A stretch of DNA of 64,000 bases. It comes from Mesorhizobium sp. WSM3859 (GTDB lineage: Bacteria > Pseudomonadota > Alphaproteobacteria > Rhizobiales > Rhizobiaceae). The stretch spans positions 536,001 through 600,000 of the forward strand of contig NZ_NSGG01000003.1 in NCBI RefSeq assembly GCF_002295065.1, given 5' to 3'. The notes under the pieces are model-generated. The model saw only the letters and a program-made list of their open reading frames with translations, was not told the origin of the DNA and did not search any database. This document shows, one piece after another, positions 16,071 through 24,034 of the stretch (positions within the stretch are counted from its first letter, which is position 1; the number at the start of each line of letters is the position of its first letter). Both the position numbers and the translations under genes were made by a program.

Positions 16071-16160
16071 GAATTGAAGAACTGAAGAATTGAAGAATTG
16101 AAGAAGGGCCACAGCGCTAGCTCTTGCCGGTTTTTCCCCAATTCCTCAATTCTTCAATTC
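16071..16160. repeat. 8-bp tandem repeat with an inverted counterpart
   Basis: Four head-to-tail units GAATTGAA, GAACTGAA, GAATTGAA, GAATTGAA (16071-16102), and then about 38 bases on, the reverse-complement run (16141-16160, reading GAATTGAA GAATTGAG GAATT on the minus strand). Together they can fold into a long hairpin between the convergent YihY and EamA genes, and may act as a bidirectional terminator. The inverted arm runs into the last codons of the EamA gene. Confidence 0.7.
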
Positions 16161-17038
16161 CCCTTCCCCCCAGCCTGGCCAGCCGTCGCCAGGGCGACGC
16201 CAAGCGTGGCGATCGCCATGCCGGCGATCTGCAGCAGGTTGAGCTGCTCGTCGAAAAGGACCCAGGCGATGCCCGCGGTCACGGCCGGCACCAGGTAGAA
16301 CAGCGAGGCTACCTTCGACACTTCGCCGTCCCTGATCATCACCATCAACAGGAAGATGGCGCCGACCGACAGCACCAGGACCAGCCAGGCCATGGCAAAG
16401 ATCAACTCGCCATTGACAGTGATGGCGCGCGTCTCGAAGGCGAGCGAGCCCAGGATCATGACCGCGGAGCCGCCGACATACTGCCACATCGTCGCCGACA
16501 CCAGATCGCCGCCGGAAGCGTAGCGCTTCTGCCAGATGGTGCCGGCGCTCATGGCGAGCACCGAGACGAGCGAGGCGATTAATGTAGCCGCGGTCACGCC
16601 GCCGCCGACCGCTCCGAGCTTCGGCCACAGCACGATGACGACGCCCACAAGCCCGATAGCGAGCCCGGCCCAATGGCGGGGCAGGATCGCCTCGCCGAGG
16701 AATCTGCCGGCGAGCACGGCGGTGATCAGTGGCTGCAGGCCGACGATCAATGCCGAAAACCCCGCCGGCATGCCCCGGTGGATCGCCCAGAAGACGGCGC
16801 CGAGATAGACGCCGTGCATGAGGACGCCGGCGCCCGTCGCGTGCAGCGCTTCGTCGCGCGTGGCCTTGCGAGAGCCAAGTAGCATGGCGAGGCCGGCAAA
16901 GAGGATCGCCGCGATCACGAAGCGGATGGCAAGGAAGGTGAAGGGTTCCGCCCAGGGCATGGCGTAGCGCGCGCCGATGAAGCCTGTCGCCCACAAAACG
17001 ACGAAGGAGGCGGGAATGAACCGCTTGATGCTCTGCAT
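16154..17038 (-). CDS. EamA/DMT superfamily transporter
   Basis: 294-aa inner-membrane protein with ten predicted helices in two EamA repeats, drug/metabolite transporter superfamily. Opens with FVVLWATGFIGARYAMPWAEPFTFLAIRF, the typical first repeat; second repeat starts near residue 145. Substrate unknown (amino acids or metabolites are usual). ATG at 17038 chosen because the reading frame upstream to a TTG at 17077 lacks similarity. The last codons overlap the inverted part of the 8-bp repeat. Confidence 0.88.
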   Translation of the reverse strand: MQSIKRFIPASFVVLWATGFIGARYAMPWAEPFTFLAIRFVIAAILFAGLAMLLGSRKATRDEALHATGAGVLMHGVYLGAVFWAIHRGMPAGFSALIVGLQPLITAVLAGRFLGEAILPRHWAGLAIGLVGVVIVLWPKLGAVGGGVTAATLIASLVSVLAMSAGTIWQKRYASGGDLVSATMWQYVGGSAVMILGSLAFETRAITVNGELIFAMAWLVLVLSVGAIFLLMVMIRDGEVSKVASLFYLVPAVTAGIAWVLFDEQLNLLQIAGMAIATLGVALATAGQAGGKGN

Positions 17039-17193
17039 GGATGGGAGGCTGCCGGGGTGAACGGTTGATGACGGCAATTGCTCTAATGCCGTTCAATCCG
17101 GCAAGCAAAACGAAACGTTTGATCCATAAGCTAAGTCGAATTCAACAAACCGTGCCAGGAGGGGCATGGCGCGTCGTCGCGCCATGGGTGGGC

Positions 17194-17481
17194 ATGTTTT
17201 TGCATCTCGACACGACTTCGCTGTTGTTCGCCTTCTTGATCATCGCCGGCTTCGGTTTCTTCTTCGGCACGGCGCTCGACGCGATCATGAAGGAGAGCGG
17301 ATTTGGCCCAACCGGCAACACGCTGCTGTTCATCTTCGGCTTTTTCGTCGCCCTGACGGCCGCCAGCAAGCATGGCATCAGCCTGAGCGATCTCAGGCTG
17401 GCGGTTGCCTGCGGGCTCGGCGGCGCTTTTATCTTCATCAGCGTGCTGGCGCTGATCAAGGCCGGGATGGCGCGACTCTAG
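17194..17481 (+). CDS. Small three-helix membrane protein, unknown function
   Basis: 95-aa hydrophobic protein with three predicted membrane segments (about 6-25, 42-58, 70-90). No family recognised. I start it at the ATG of MFLHLDTT because the upstream in-frame part overlaps the promoter of the divergent EamA gene and is not membrane-like. A good GGAGG lies at about 17158-17162 but points to a different frame (ATG 17166) that reads as Arg-rich shadow. Its stop codon abuts the stop of the convergent GluQRS gene with no gap. Confidence 0.6.
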   Translation: MFLHLDTTSLLFAFLIIAGFGFFFGTALDAIMKESGFGPTGNTLLFIFGFFVALTAASKHGISLSDLRLAVACGLGGAFIFISVLALIKAGMARL

Positions 17482-18351
17482 TCACAGACCGACCAACTGC
17501 CTGATGTCCTGCGGCGACATGCCTGCCTCGCGAAGCGCGGCTAGGCCCGTGTCCTTGAAGCTTTTGGACAGTTTTCTGCCGTCAGTGCCAAGTATCAGGC
17601 GATGGTGGAAGTAGCGCGGCTGCGGCATGCCGAGCAGTTCCTGCAGCAGACGCTGCACACCCGTCGCCGCATAAAGGTCCTGGCCGCGCACGACATGGCT
17701 GACGTTCTGCAGCGCGTCGTCGACGACGACGGCGAGATGGTAGCTGGTCGGGATGTCGCGGCGGGCGACGATGACGTCGCCCCAGGCCTGCGGTTGCGCT
17801 TCGATCGCCCGTGTCGCCGACATCGTCTCATCGGTGAATTCGGTCCATGACAGGTCGGCCCTGACGCGCATCCTTGCCGCCTCGACGTCGAGCCGCCAGG
17901 CGAAGGGCACGTTCTCGGCGATCCGCCGCTTGCGCTCCCTGGCCGGCAAGGCCTTGTCGAGCGGCGGGTAGAGCGGCACGCCGTCGGGATCGCGCGGCCA
18001 GTCGCGGCCGCCTCTCTCGGCGATGAAGGCGCGGATTTCGCCCCGGCTCATGAAGGCCGGATAGACCAGTTCCTCGGCGATCAGCCTGTCGAGCACCGCC
18101 CGGTATTCGGCAAAATGTTCCGATTGCCGGCGCACCGGCTGTTCCCAGCGCAGTCCCAGCCATTCGAGGTCGCGGAAAAAGCCGGCCTCGAATTCGGGTG
18201 TGCAGCGGGTGACGTCGATATCCTCGATGCGCAGCAGCAAGCGTCCGCCCGCTTGCGCGGCCATCTGCCGGTTAAGCAGGGCGGAATACGCATGGCCGAG
18301 ATGCAGTTCCCCATTCGGGCTCGGGGCGAAGCGAAATGTCAGGAGCGTCAT
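17482..18351 (-). CDS. gluQ: Glutamyl-Q tRNA(Asp) synthetase
   Basis: 289-aa paralogue of the GluRS catalytic core without the anticodon-binding domain; it activates glutamate and attaches it to queuosine-34 of tRNA-Asp. HIGH-type motif HLGHAYSA (about 18-25) and KMSKS-type RKLSKSFKD (about 263) are intact, and the length is right for GluQRS. ATG at 18351 is directly before FRFAPSPNG, the usual N-terminus. Unlike many bacteria, dksA is not next to it. Confidence 0.93.
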   Translation of the reverse strand: MTLLTFRFAPSPNGELHLGHAYSALLNRQMAAQAGGRLLLRIEDIDVTRCTPEFEAGFFRDLEWLGLRWEQPVRRQSEHFAEYRAVLDRLIAEELVYPAFMSRGEIRAFIAERGGRDWPRDPDGVPLYPPLDKALPARERKRRIAENVPFAWRLDVEAARMRVRADLSWTEFTDETMSATRAIEAQPQAWGDVIVARRDIPTSYHLAVVVDDALQNVSHVVRGQDLYAATGVQRLLQELLGMPQPRYFHHRLILGTDGRKLSKSFKDTGLAALREAGMSPQDIRQLVGL

Positions 18352-18442
18352 CTTCGAGATGGCATTCGGGTTGAAAGGCGCTTTTGCCAGTTGGTATTTA
18401 GCCATCCATTGCCACTTCGCGGGCGCCCTGGGAACAAGCAAC

Positions 18443-19102
18443 GTGCAACGCATCGCCTCGCTCGACGACATTGCGGCTGGGCTCGACGCCCTCTGTCGGA
18501 TCGATCCGCGGCTGGAGACGGTGCGCGGCAAGGCGGGCGAGGTGCCGCTCCGGCTGTCGGAACCGGGGTTTCAAAGCCTGGCCTCGATCATCGTTTCGCA
18601 GCAGGTATCGCGCGCGAGCGCCGACGCCATTTTCGGGCGGCTGGTCAAATTGGTCGATCCGCTGACGCCGCAGGCAATCCTGGCCGCCGGCGAGGACATA
18701 TTCCGCGAGGCCGGGCTGTCGCGGCCGAAGCAGCGCGGGCTGCTTGCGGTCGCGCAAGCCGTGGCCGGCGGGCTCGATCTCGATCACCTGTGCACCCTGG
18801 ACGCCGGCGAGGCGATCACGGCGATGACGGCCGTGCCCGGGATCGGCCCATGGACGGCCGAATGCTACCTTTTGTTCGCCGCCGGCCATCCGGATGTGTT
18901 CCCCGCGCGCGACGTCGCGCTGCAGACGGCGGTCGGCCATGCGCTCGGCATAGACCCGCGTCCGCCGGAAAAAATGCTTATCCGGCTGGCCGAATCATGG
19001 AGCCCCTGGCGGGGTGTCGCGTCGCGGCTTTTTTGGGCCTACTATCGTGAACTGAAGGGCAGGGACGCGGCGCCTCCCGTCGAAATGGCCAAAAAAGCAT
19101 GA
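18443..19102 (+). CDS. DNA-3-methyladenine glycosylase (AlkA-type, HhH-GPD)
   Basis: 219-aa base-excision repair glycosylase removing alkylated purines. Helix-hairpin-helix VPGIGPWTAECYLLFA (about 130-145) followed by the catalytic Asp in PARDVAL (about 160). SIIVSQQVSRASADAI near residue 50 is typical of the family. GTG at 18443 chosen; GGGAA lies upstream with reasonable spacing, and the reading frame farther upstream overlaps the divergent GluQRS gene. No Ada or AlkB partner is nearby. Confidence 0.9.
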   Translation: MQRIASLDDIAAGLDALCRIDPRLETVRGKAGEVPLRLSEPGFQSLASIIVSQQVSRASADAIFGRLVKLVDPLTPQAILAAGEDIFREAGLSRPKQRGLLAVAQAVAGGLDLDHLCTLDAGEAITAMTAVPGIGPWTAECYLLFAAGHPDVFPARDVALQTAVGHALGIDPRPPEKMLIRLAESWSPWRGVASRLFWAYYRELKGRDAAPPVEMAKKA

Positions 19103-19212
19103 AAATCATGCGTTTTTGAGAGTTTCGGCGAGAGACAATCCGCTTCACATCCCTGTCATGTCGGGCTTACAGTATCCGCGCCGTTCGGTTTGGAATGTAG
19201 GAGGCGAAGGAC

Positions 19213-19770
19213 GTGACGGTTGCCGTATCTCCGGATGGGCTTCCCGCGCTGGTGCTGAATGCGGACTACCGCCCGCTCAGCTATTACCCCCTGTCGCTCT
19301 GGTCGTGGCAGGACGCGATCAAGGCTGTGTTCCTCGACCGGGTCAACATCGTCGCCGAATACGAGCACGCGGTCTCCTCGCCGACCTTCTCGATGAAGCT
19401 GCCGAGCGTGGTCAGCCTGAAAGCCTATGTGAAGCCGTCGCGGCATCCCGCCTTCACCCGTTTCAACGTGTTCCTGCGCGACCGCTTCCAGTGCCAGTAT
19501 TGCGGCACGCCGGAGGATCTGACCTTCGACCATGTCATCCCGCGCCATCGCGGCGGGGCGACGACCTGGGAGAATGTCGTCGCCGCCTGCTCGCCCTGCA
19601 ATCTTCGCAAGGGCGGCATGATGCCGGCGCAGGCCAAGATGTGGCCGCTGCAAAAACCCTATCAGCCGACGGTGCACGACCTGCACAACAACGGACGCTT
19701 GTTCCCGCCCAATCATCTGCATGAAAGCTGGATGGATTATCTGTACTGGGATGTCGAACTCGAACCGTAG
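19213..19770 (+). CDS. HNH endonuclease family protein
   Basis: 185-aa protein of a family widespread in alphaproteobacteria. Zinc-binding CxxC pairs (CQYC at about 97-100, CSPC at about 131-134) frame the HNH core DHVIPRHRGGATTWENVV. N-terminal half begins with VLNADYRPLSYYPLSLWSWQDAI, the family signature preceding the HNH fold. Single-domain, chromosomal and not near restriction or phage genes, so a housekeeping nucleic-acid role is likelier than defence; unproven. GTG start with GGAGG upstream. Confidence 0.9.
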   Translation: MTVAVSPDGLPALVLNADYRPLSYYPLSLWSWQDAIKAVFLDRVNIVAEYEHAVSSPTFSMKLPSVVSLKAYVKPSRHPAFTRFNVFLRDRFQCQYCGTPEDLTFDHVIPRHRGGATTWENVVAACSPCNLRKGGMMPAQAKMWPLQKPYQPTVHDLHNNGRLFPPNHLHESWMDYLYWDVELEP

Positions 19771-19810
19771 AGTTCGGCAGAAATCCGCGAGCCCGGTCGT
19801 CTGCCGCAGC

Positions 19811-19865
19811 TTTCTGCGCTTCCGGTGCTCACGTACTTAAGTACGCTCCGCTCCGGTTCTCGAAA
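19811..19865. repeat. Palindromic intergenic repeat, copy 1
   Basis: TTTCTGCGCTTCCGGTGCTC, then ACGTAC-TTAA-GTACG at the centre, then CTCCGCTCCGGTTCTCGAAA. Same element as at 51305-51361. The halves are imperfect inverted repeats; the exact centre is CGTACTTAAGTACG. Lies between the HNH gene and dsbB, convergent ends. Confidence 0.75.
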
Positions 19866-19931
19866 GCCGCACCAGCCGATCCGGGCTGGCGAATTTCTGG
19901 ACGAACTCTGCGTCGTGCCGCTCGATCAGGC

Positions 19932-20450
19932 TCAATCCCGCGCGAGCGCGCTGCGGAAGGCGACGGCGGCGAGCACGAGGCTGGCGATCGCGTTCCAGCC
20001 GGCGAGCGACAGGCCGAGGATGCGCAGCGCCGCCTTGTCGCAGGACGGCGGCACGAACTTGTCGAGCGCGTCGAGCACGCCCTTGCCGCCGGTGTCAACC
20101 GGCCCGGCGCCGGCGGTGCAGTCGGTCGGGCCGGCCCACCAATGCCATTCGACGCCGGAATGGTAGACGCCAAGATAGAGGCCGTAGAGCATCAGCAAGC
20201 CGCCGATCGCCAGCAGGCCGCGCATCGCCCAGGCCGGCGCATGAAGCATCGAGGCGATCACGGCCAGCAGCATCAGCGGCGCGCCGATATAGTAGGGGGT
20301 GCGCTGCTCGAGGCAGAGATGGCAGGGAATGTAGCCGCCGATATATTGGAAAGCCAGCGCCGAGCCGACGGTCGCCGCCATGGCGACGGCGAGAAACAGC
20401 GCTGCGCGCGTGCGCTGGCGTCCGGTGTCGGCATTCATGGTCGCGGTCAT
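19932..20450 (-). CDS. dsbB: Disulfide bond formation protein DsbB
   Basis: 172-aa inner-membrane quinone reductase that reoxidises DsbA. Four helices, with the two essential periplasmic cysteine pairs present: CHLC at 43-46 and Cys111 with Cys137. Family motif LEQRTPYYIG follows the first pair. Second gene after the YqaA-type gene with a 24-base gap. dsbA is not in the window. Confidence 0.93.
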   Translation of the reverse strand: MTATMNADTGRQRTRAALFLAVAMAATVGSALAFQYIGGYIPCHLCLEQRTPYYIGAPLMLLAVIASMLHAPAWAMRGLLAIGGLLMLYGLYLGVYHSGVEWHWWAGPTDCTAGAGPVDTGGKGVLDALDKFVPPSCDKAALRILGLSLAGWNAIASLVLAAVAFRSALARD

Positions 20451-20474
20451 CGATCGGGTCCGTTGGTTGCGTCG

Positions 20475-21062
20475 CTATCCGTGGGCGTATCTGACGAGGA
20501 TATAGAGCAAAATCAGGGCAGCCGCGCCGGCGCCAACGATCAATCCCAGGCGCTTTTCGATGAACTCCCTGATCTCTTCGCCATAGCGGCGCAGCAGCCA
20601 GGCAAGCAGCAGGAAGCGAGCGCCGCGCGCCACGATGGCCGAGACGATGAAGACGGCAATGTTGACGTGAAGCGCGCCGGCCAGAATGGTGACCACCTTG
20701 ATCGGCGGCAGGTGCGCCGCGCCGGATGTGACAAGCAGCACCAGCATCAGTTCGGCGCCCGACGACTGCCACTTCTCGAACGTGGCAAGGCCGCCGAAAT
20801 GCTCCAGCATCGGCCGTGCGATCGTGTCGTAGGCGTAGTAGCCGATCAGCCAGCCGGCAATGCCGCCCAGCACGGATGCCGCCGTGGCGATCAGCGCGTA
20901 GCGATAGCTGCGTTCGGGCCGCGCCAGCGCCATGGGTAGGAACAGCACGTCGGCCGGGATGAAGAACACCGAGCTTTCGACGAAGGCGATGAAGGCCAGC
21001 CACCATTCGGCGGATTTGCGCGCCGCCAGCGAGAGCGTCCAGTCGTAAAGTCCGCGAAGCAT
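20475..21062 (-). CDS. YqaA/DedA-like (SNARE-associated type) membrane protein
   Basis: 195-aa multi-pass protein of the YqaA branch of the DedA/VTT superfamily. Recognisable parts: LAFIAFVESSVFFIPADVLFLPMAL near residues 22-45, GGIAGWLIGYYAYDTIARP near 65 and VVTILAGALHVN near 125. DedA-superfamily proteins are thought to move lipids or maintain membrane potential; nothing specific is visible here. ATG at 21062; further upstream lies a palindromic repeat. Confidence 0.85.
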   Translation of the reverse strand: MLRGLYDWTLSLAARKSAEWWLAFIAFVESSVFFIPADVLFLPMALARPERSYRYALIATAASVLGGIAGWLIGYYAYDTIARPMLEHFGGLATFEKWQSSGAELMLVLLVTSGAAHLPPIKVVTILAGALHVNIAVFIVSAIVARGARFLLLAWLLRRYGEEIREFIEKRLGLIVGAGAAALILLYILVRYAHG

Positions 21063-21084
21063 CGGCTCTCCTAATGCGGTCGAC

Positions 21085-21131
21085 GCAATTCCGGACGGAA
21101 AACCGCAGCGCGCTTTTCCTGGAATTGCTCT
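21085..21131. repeat. GCAATTCCGGACGG...GGAATTGC palindromic repeat
   Basis: GCAATTCCGGACGGAAAACC then GCAGCGCGCTTTTCC and TGGAATTGCTCT. The ends are complementary and the inner part carries GGAAAACCGC. Same family as 26425-26470 and 62203-62303. Confidence 0.75.
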
Positions 21132-21195
21132 GATCAATGTCACCCGAGACGCTTTGCGGTTGTGGGCAACGGCAGGCAGGAAGACAAGGACCCAA

Positions 21196-21228
21196 AGCGC
21201 CGCATCCAGCTTGCGGATGCGAGGCGCT
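21196..21228. repeat. Inverted repeat before tRNA-Leu
   Basis: AGCGCCGCATCC and GGATGC-GA-GGCGCT form a 12-bp stem with a two-base bulge. It lies in the 331-base divergent gap between the YqaA-type gene and tRNA-Leu. No T-run follows. Nothing else is recognised in the gap. Confidence 0.5.
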
Positions 21229-21393
21229 CAACGCCCCGCCTGTCTAGAAAGATTTTTCGCGACGCACAATGTCTGCGTCGCCACGAGGGCCGAAGGGTGG
21301 GGAATGCCGCTGCGCGGGCAAATCCGCAACAGGCCAGTTGACGAACACCCATCCGCCCGTATAGTCCGCGCCCATCCAGGCCGCCCGGCCTGA

Positions 21394-21478
21394 GCCCCTA
21401 TGGCGGAATTGGTAGACGCGCTCGACTCAAAATCGAGTTCCGCAAGGAGTGCTGGTTCGATCCCGGCTAGGGGCACCA
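21394..21478 (+). tRNA. tRNA-Leu (anticodon CAA)
   Basis: 85 bases including an encoded CCA end. Acceptor GCCCCTA pairs with TAGGGGC, the D-arm begins GGCGGAATTGGTAGACGC as expected for a class II tRNA, anticodon stem CTCGA/TCGAG encloses the loop CTCAAAA giving anticodon CAA, a long variable arm follows, and the T-arm has GGTTCGATCCC. Reads codon UUG. Confidence 0.96.
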
Positions 21479-21523
21479 CCCTTCGCTCTGCGAGCTTCGG
21501 GTGGCAGGCCATCCCAAACGATC

Positions 21524-22684
21524 CTACCGCATGTTCCCCGTATGCCCCTGCGAATACCGCCCCGGCTGTGGCCACACCGTCAGCCCATGCGGCTCGAGGC
21601 CGACGCGGATTTTCGTCACCGCGCCGCTCACCGTGTCGATCATATAGGCCTCGTTGTCGAAGCGGCCGGAGAGCCATAGCTGCTTGCCGTCGGCGCTGAC
21701 ATTGCCCATGTCGGGGCTGCCGCCGCCGGGGATCGGCCATTGCGCGACCACTGAGCGGGTGGCGAAGTCGATCACCGTCACGCTGCCCGGGCCCTTGGCC
21801 TTGCCCTGCTCCATCTTGTGCGATCCGCGGTTCGAGACGTAGAGGCGCTTGCCGTCGCGGCTGACGACGAAGCCATGCGCGCCGATGCCGGTCGGGATGA
21901 AGCCGATCTCCCTGAAACTGTCGCCGTCGATCAGGAAGACGCCGTCATTCATCATGTCGGCCACGTAAAAAACCTTGCCGTCGGGCGAGAGGCGGATGTC
22001 CTGCGGCATGCCCATCTTGGACAGGTCGAGATGGCCGAGCACCTTCTGGTTCTTCAGGTCGATCTTGGCCAGGCCGCCATCGCCATATTCGCAGGTGAAG
22101 ATCGCATAGGAGCCGTCTACCGAGAAATCGGCATGGTTGATGCCGAGACAGGCCGGCGTCGGCAGGCTCGATTTCAGCGCCATGGTGTGCGGGTCGCGGA
22201 AATCGAGTTGCTGCAATGCTTCGTCGACGACGATGGCGGCGCTGCCGTCCGGCATGAAATAGAGGTTGTAGGGATCGTCGACCGGGACCTGCTGGCCGGG
22301 CTTGGCGGTAATCGGGTCGATCGGCGTCAGGCTGCCATTCTTGCCGGTGCCGTTGTTGGCGACCCACAGCGTCTTCAAATCCCAGGACGGCACGACATGC
22401 TGCGGCTTGCTGCCGACATTGAAGCGGTCGACTTCCTTGAGCGTTACGGTGTCGATCACCGAGACGCTGTTGGAAGAGCGGTTGGGCACATAGACGCGCG
22501 GCAGCGCGCCGGTGGTCACCGGGCTCAGATGACCGGCGGCGGTGTGTTTGTAGATGTTGACGGCGGGCGGCGGCGGTTCGCTGCAGTCTTCGGGGCAGGA
22601 GCCGGCCAAGGCGCGCGTGGGCATCAGCGCAAGCAGCAGCAGAGCCGCACGGAAACTGGTGTGACGCAAAAGACTTCTGATCAT
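21524..22684 (-). CDS. Secreted YVTN-type beta-propeller protein
   Basis: 386-aa exported protein. Signal peptide MIRSLLRHTSFRAALLLLAL to ALA, then a Cys pair (GSCPEDC) and about seven blades. YVTN repeats seen: RVYVPNRSSNSVSVIDTVT, KTLWVANNGTGKNGS, KVFYVADMMNDGVFLIDGD, KRLYVSNRGS and KQLWLSGRFDNEAYMIDTVS. Such propellers usually bind ligands or partner proteins in the periplasm; no enzyme site is visible. It lies 69 bases downstream of the acyltransferase gene on the same strand and could be the third gene of that envelope cluster. Confidence 0.85.
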   Translation of the reverse strand: MIRSLLRHTSFRAALLLLALMPTRALAGSCPEDCSEPPPPAVNIYKHTAAGHLSPVTTGALPRVYVPNRSSNSVSVIDTVTLKEVDRFNVGSKPQHVVPSWDLKTLWVANNGTGKNGSLTPIDPITAKPGQQVPVDDPYNLYFMPDGSAAIVVDEALQQLDFRDPHTMALKSSLPTPACLGINHADFSVDGSYAIFTCEYGDGGLAKIDLKNQKVLGHLDLSKMGMPQDIRLSPDGKVFYVADMMNDGVFLIDGDSFREIGFIPTGIGAHGFVVSRDGKRLYVSNRGSHKMEQGKAKGPGSVTVIDFATRSVVAQWPIPGGGSPDMGNVSADGKQLWLSGRFDNEAYMIDTVSGAVTKIRVGLEPHGLTVWPQPGRYSQGHTGNMR

Positions 22685-22753
22685 CTGGATGGTTTCGTGA
22701 AGGCCCGCCCGATATTCCCCGCCCGGACCCATAGCTTGTGTGCCGCCGTTGAT

Positions 22754-24034
22754 CTAGCGCCTTTTCAACAGGCTCCGCATGCGGTTGCGCAGCAGGCGCG
22801 CCATGTTGCGGGTCTCGCGGTAAAGATGCAGTTGCGAGGCCGCCTGGCGGGCCAGCCGGTCGGCGTCCGGTGTCAGCCCGACCACCAGCGTGCCCATCGG
22901 CTTGCGCTCGCTCCACAGGCGGCTCATCACGGGATGATCCGGAACCGCGCAGGAATCGGTCATGACGATGTTGGGATCGTCGAGATGCTGCTTGGTCACC
23001 TCGATCATCAGCAGCGTGCCCGGCGAATAGGCCGAGAGCGTCTCGTCATAGGCCGTCTTCCAAGTGTAGGCGACGCCGGCCTCGACGAAAACAACCAGGC
23101 AGGCGATGGTGCGGCCGTCGAGCGTCAGCATGTGGATGCGGCACATGTCTTGCTCGGCCAGCCGGTGGACGGCCTCGCGGGCGAAGGCGGCGCGGTAGCG
23201 GTCGATCGCCATGGCGGTGCGCTCGCGGCCTTTCCAGCCGGCTGCTTCCAGCGTCAGGAAGCTTTCGATGGCGTGGCGGATCTCGTCCGGTCCGCGGGCC
23301 ACGATGTGCTCCAGCTTGCCGTGGTCGGCAAGGCGCCGCTTCAGCCGGCGGAATTCGCGATAGTGATGCGAACGCAGCGACGCCTTGAGGTAGTCCTCGC
23401 CGTCGGCCTCGCTCTCCAGCACCGGACGCTCGACCTTGCCGGTGGTCACCAGCGTCAGGCCGCGGCTGTCGGCGAAGGAGGTGAGCAGGCTCGCCACCGG
23501 ACCGTCGAGGCGCATGTCGGGCAGCACGAAGACTTTTGGCAGCTTGAGATGCGGCCTCGACAGCATCGAGAAGAAATCCTCGATGACGCCGATGGGATCG
23601 TCGCGGTCGACCACCGGCGTGCCGAGCGGGCCGAACGGGCTCGACCATGTGCGCATCACCGGAACGCCGAGCGGGATCGCCGGCCGCTCGACCGAGAAGG
23701 GCACCAGAAGGCGCAGCCGGTTGCGGTATTCGTCGCCGTCGCGGATGACGGCCAGCCGCACCTCGCGGTCCTCCAGCCGGGGCATCGCGGGCGCCAGGAA
23801 GCGCGGGTTGAAGAAGACATTGGGCTCGGCTGTGCGGGAGCTGAGATAATCGAGCTCCTCGACAAGGTCGAAACCGGCCGAGGCCGGATAGATGGCGAGC
23901 TTGCGCTCCGGCCTGTTGCTGGCGAAGAGCTCGATATGGGCCGGGTCGACCTCACGCGCCAGGCCGGCAAGGTTGGAGACCATGGCGCCGGCGGGACCGC
24001 CGCTGGTCTCTTCGAGCAACGGGACGGCGGCCAT
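22754..24034 (-). CDS. FemAB/BioF2-like GNAT acyltransferase
   Basis: 426-aa cytoplasmic protein whose second half (about 230-390) matches the BioF2-like GNAT_acetyltransf_6 domain often found in exopolysaccharide loci: SHHYREFRRLKRRL, then AGWKGRERTAM, the strand ACLVVFVEAGVAYTWKTAYDE and YSPGTLLMIEV. Such proteins transfer acyl or aminoacyl groups onto glycan or lipid precursors. Its ATG overlaps the flippase stop (TGATG), implying translational coupling and a shared substrate. The exact acyl group and acceptor are unknown. Confidence 0.8.
   Translation of the reverse strand: MAAVPLLEETSGGPAGAMVSNLAGLAREVDPAHIELFASNRPERKLAIYPASAGFDLVEELDYLSSRTAEPNVFFNPRFLAPAMPRLEDREVRLAVIRDGDEYRNRLRLLVPFSVERPAIPLGVPVMRTWSSPFGPLGTPVVDRDDPIGVIEDFFSMLSRPHLKLPKVFVLPDMRLDGPVASLLTSFADSRGLTLVTTGKVERPVLESEADGEDYLKASLRSHHYREFRRLKRRLADHGKLEHIVARGPDEIRHAIESFLTLEAAGWKGRERTAMAIDRYRAAFAREAVHRLAEQDMCRIHMLTLDGRTIACLVVFVEAGVAYTWKTAYDETLSAYSPGTLLMIEVTKQHLDDPNIVMTDSCAVPDHPVMSRLWSERKPMGTLVVGLTPDADRLARQAASQLHLYRETRNMARLLRNRMRSLLKRR

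Noticed and set aside
16071..16160. Possible CRISPR-like array
   Set aside because: Units are 8 bases without spacers; it is a simple tandem repeat.
17166..17504. Frame with a good GGAGG before ATG 17166
   Set aside because: Its product is Arg/His-rich shadow sequence; the alternative frame from 17194 gives a clear membrane protein.
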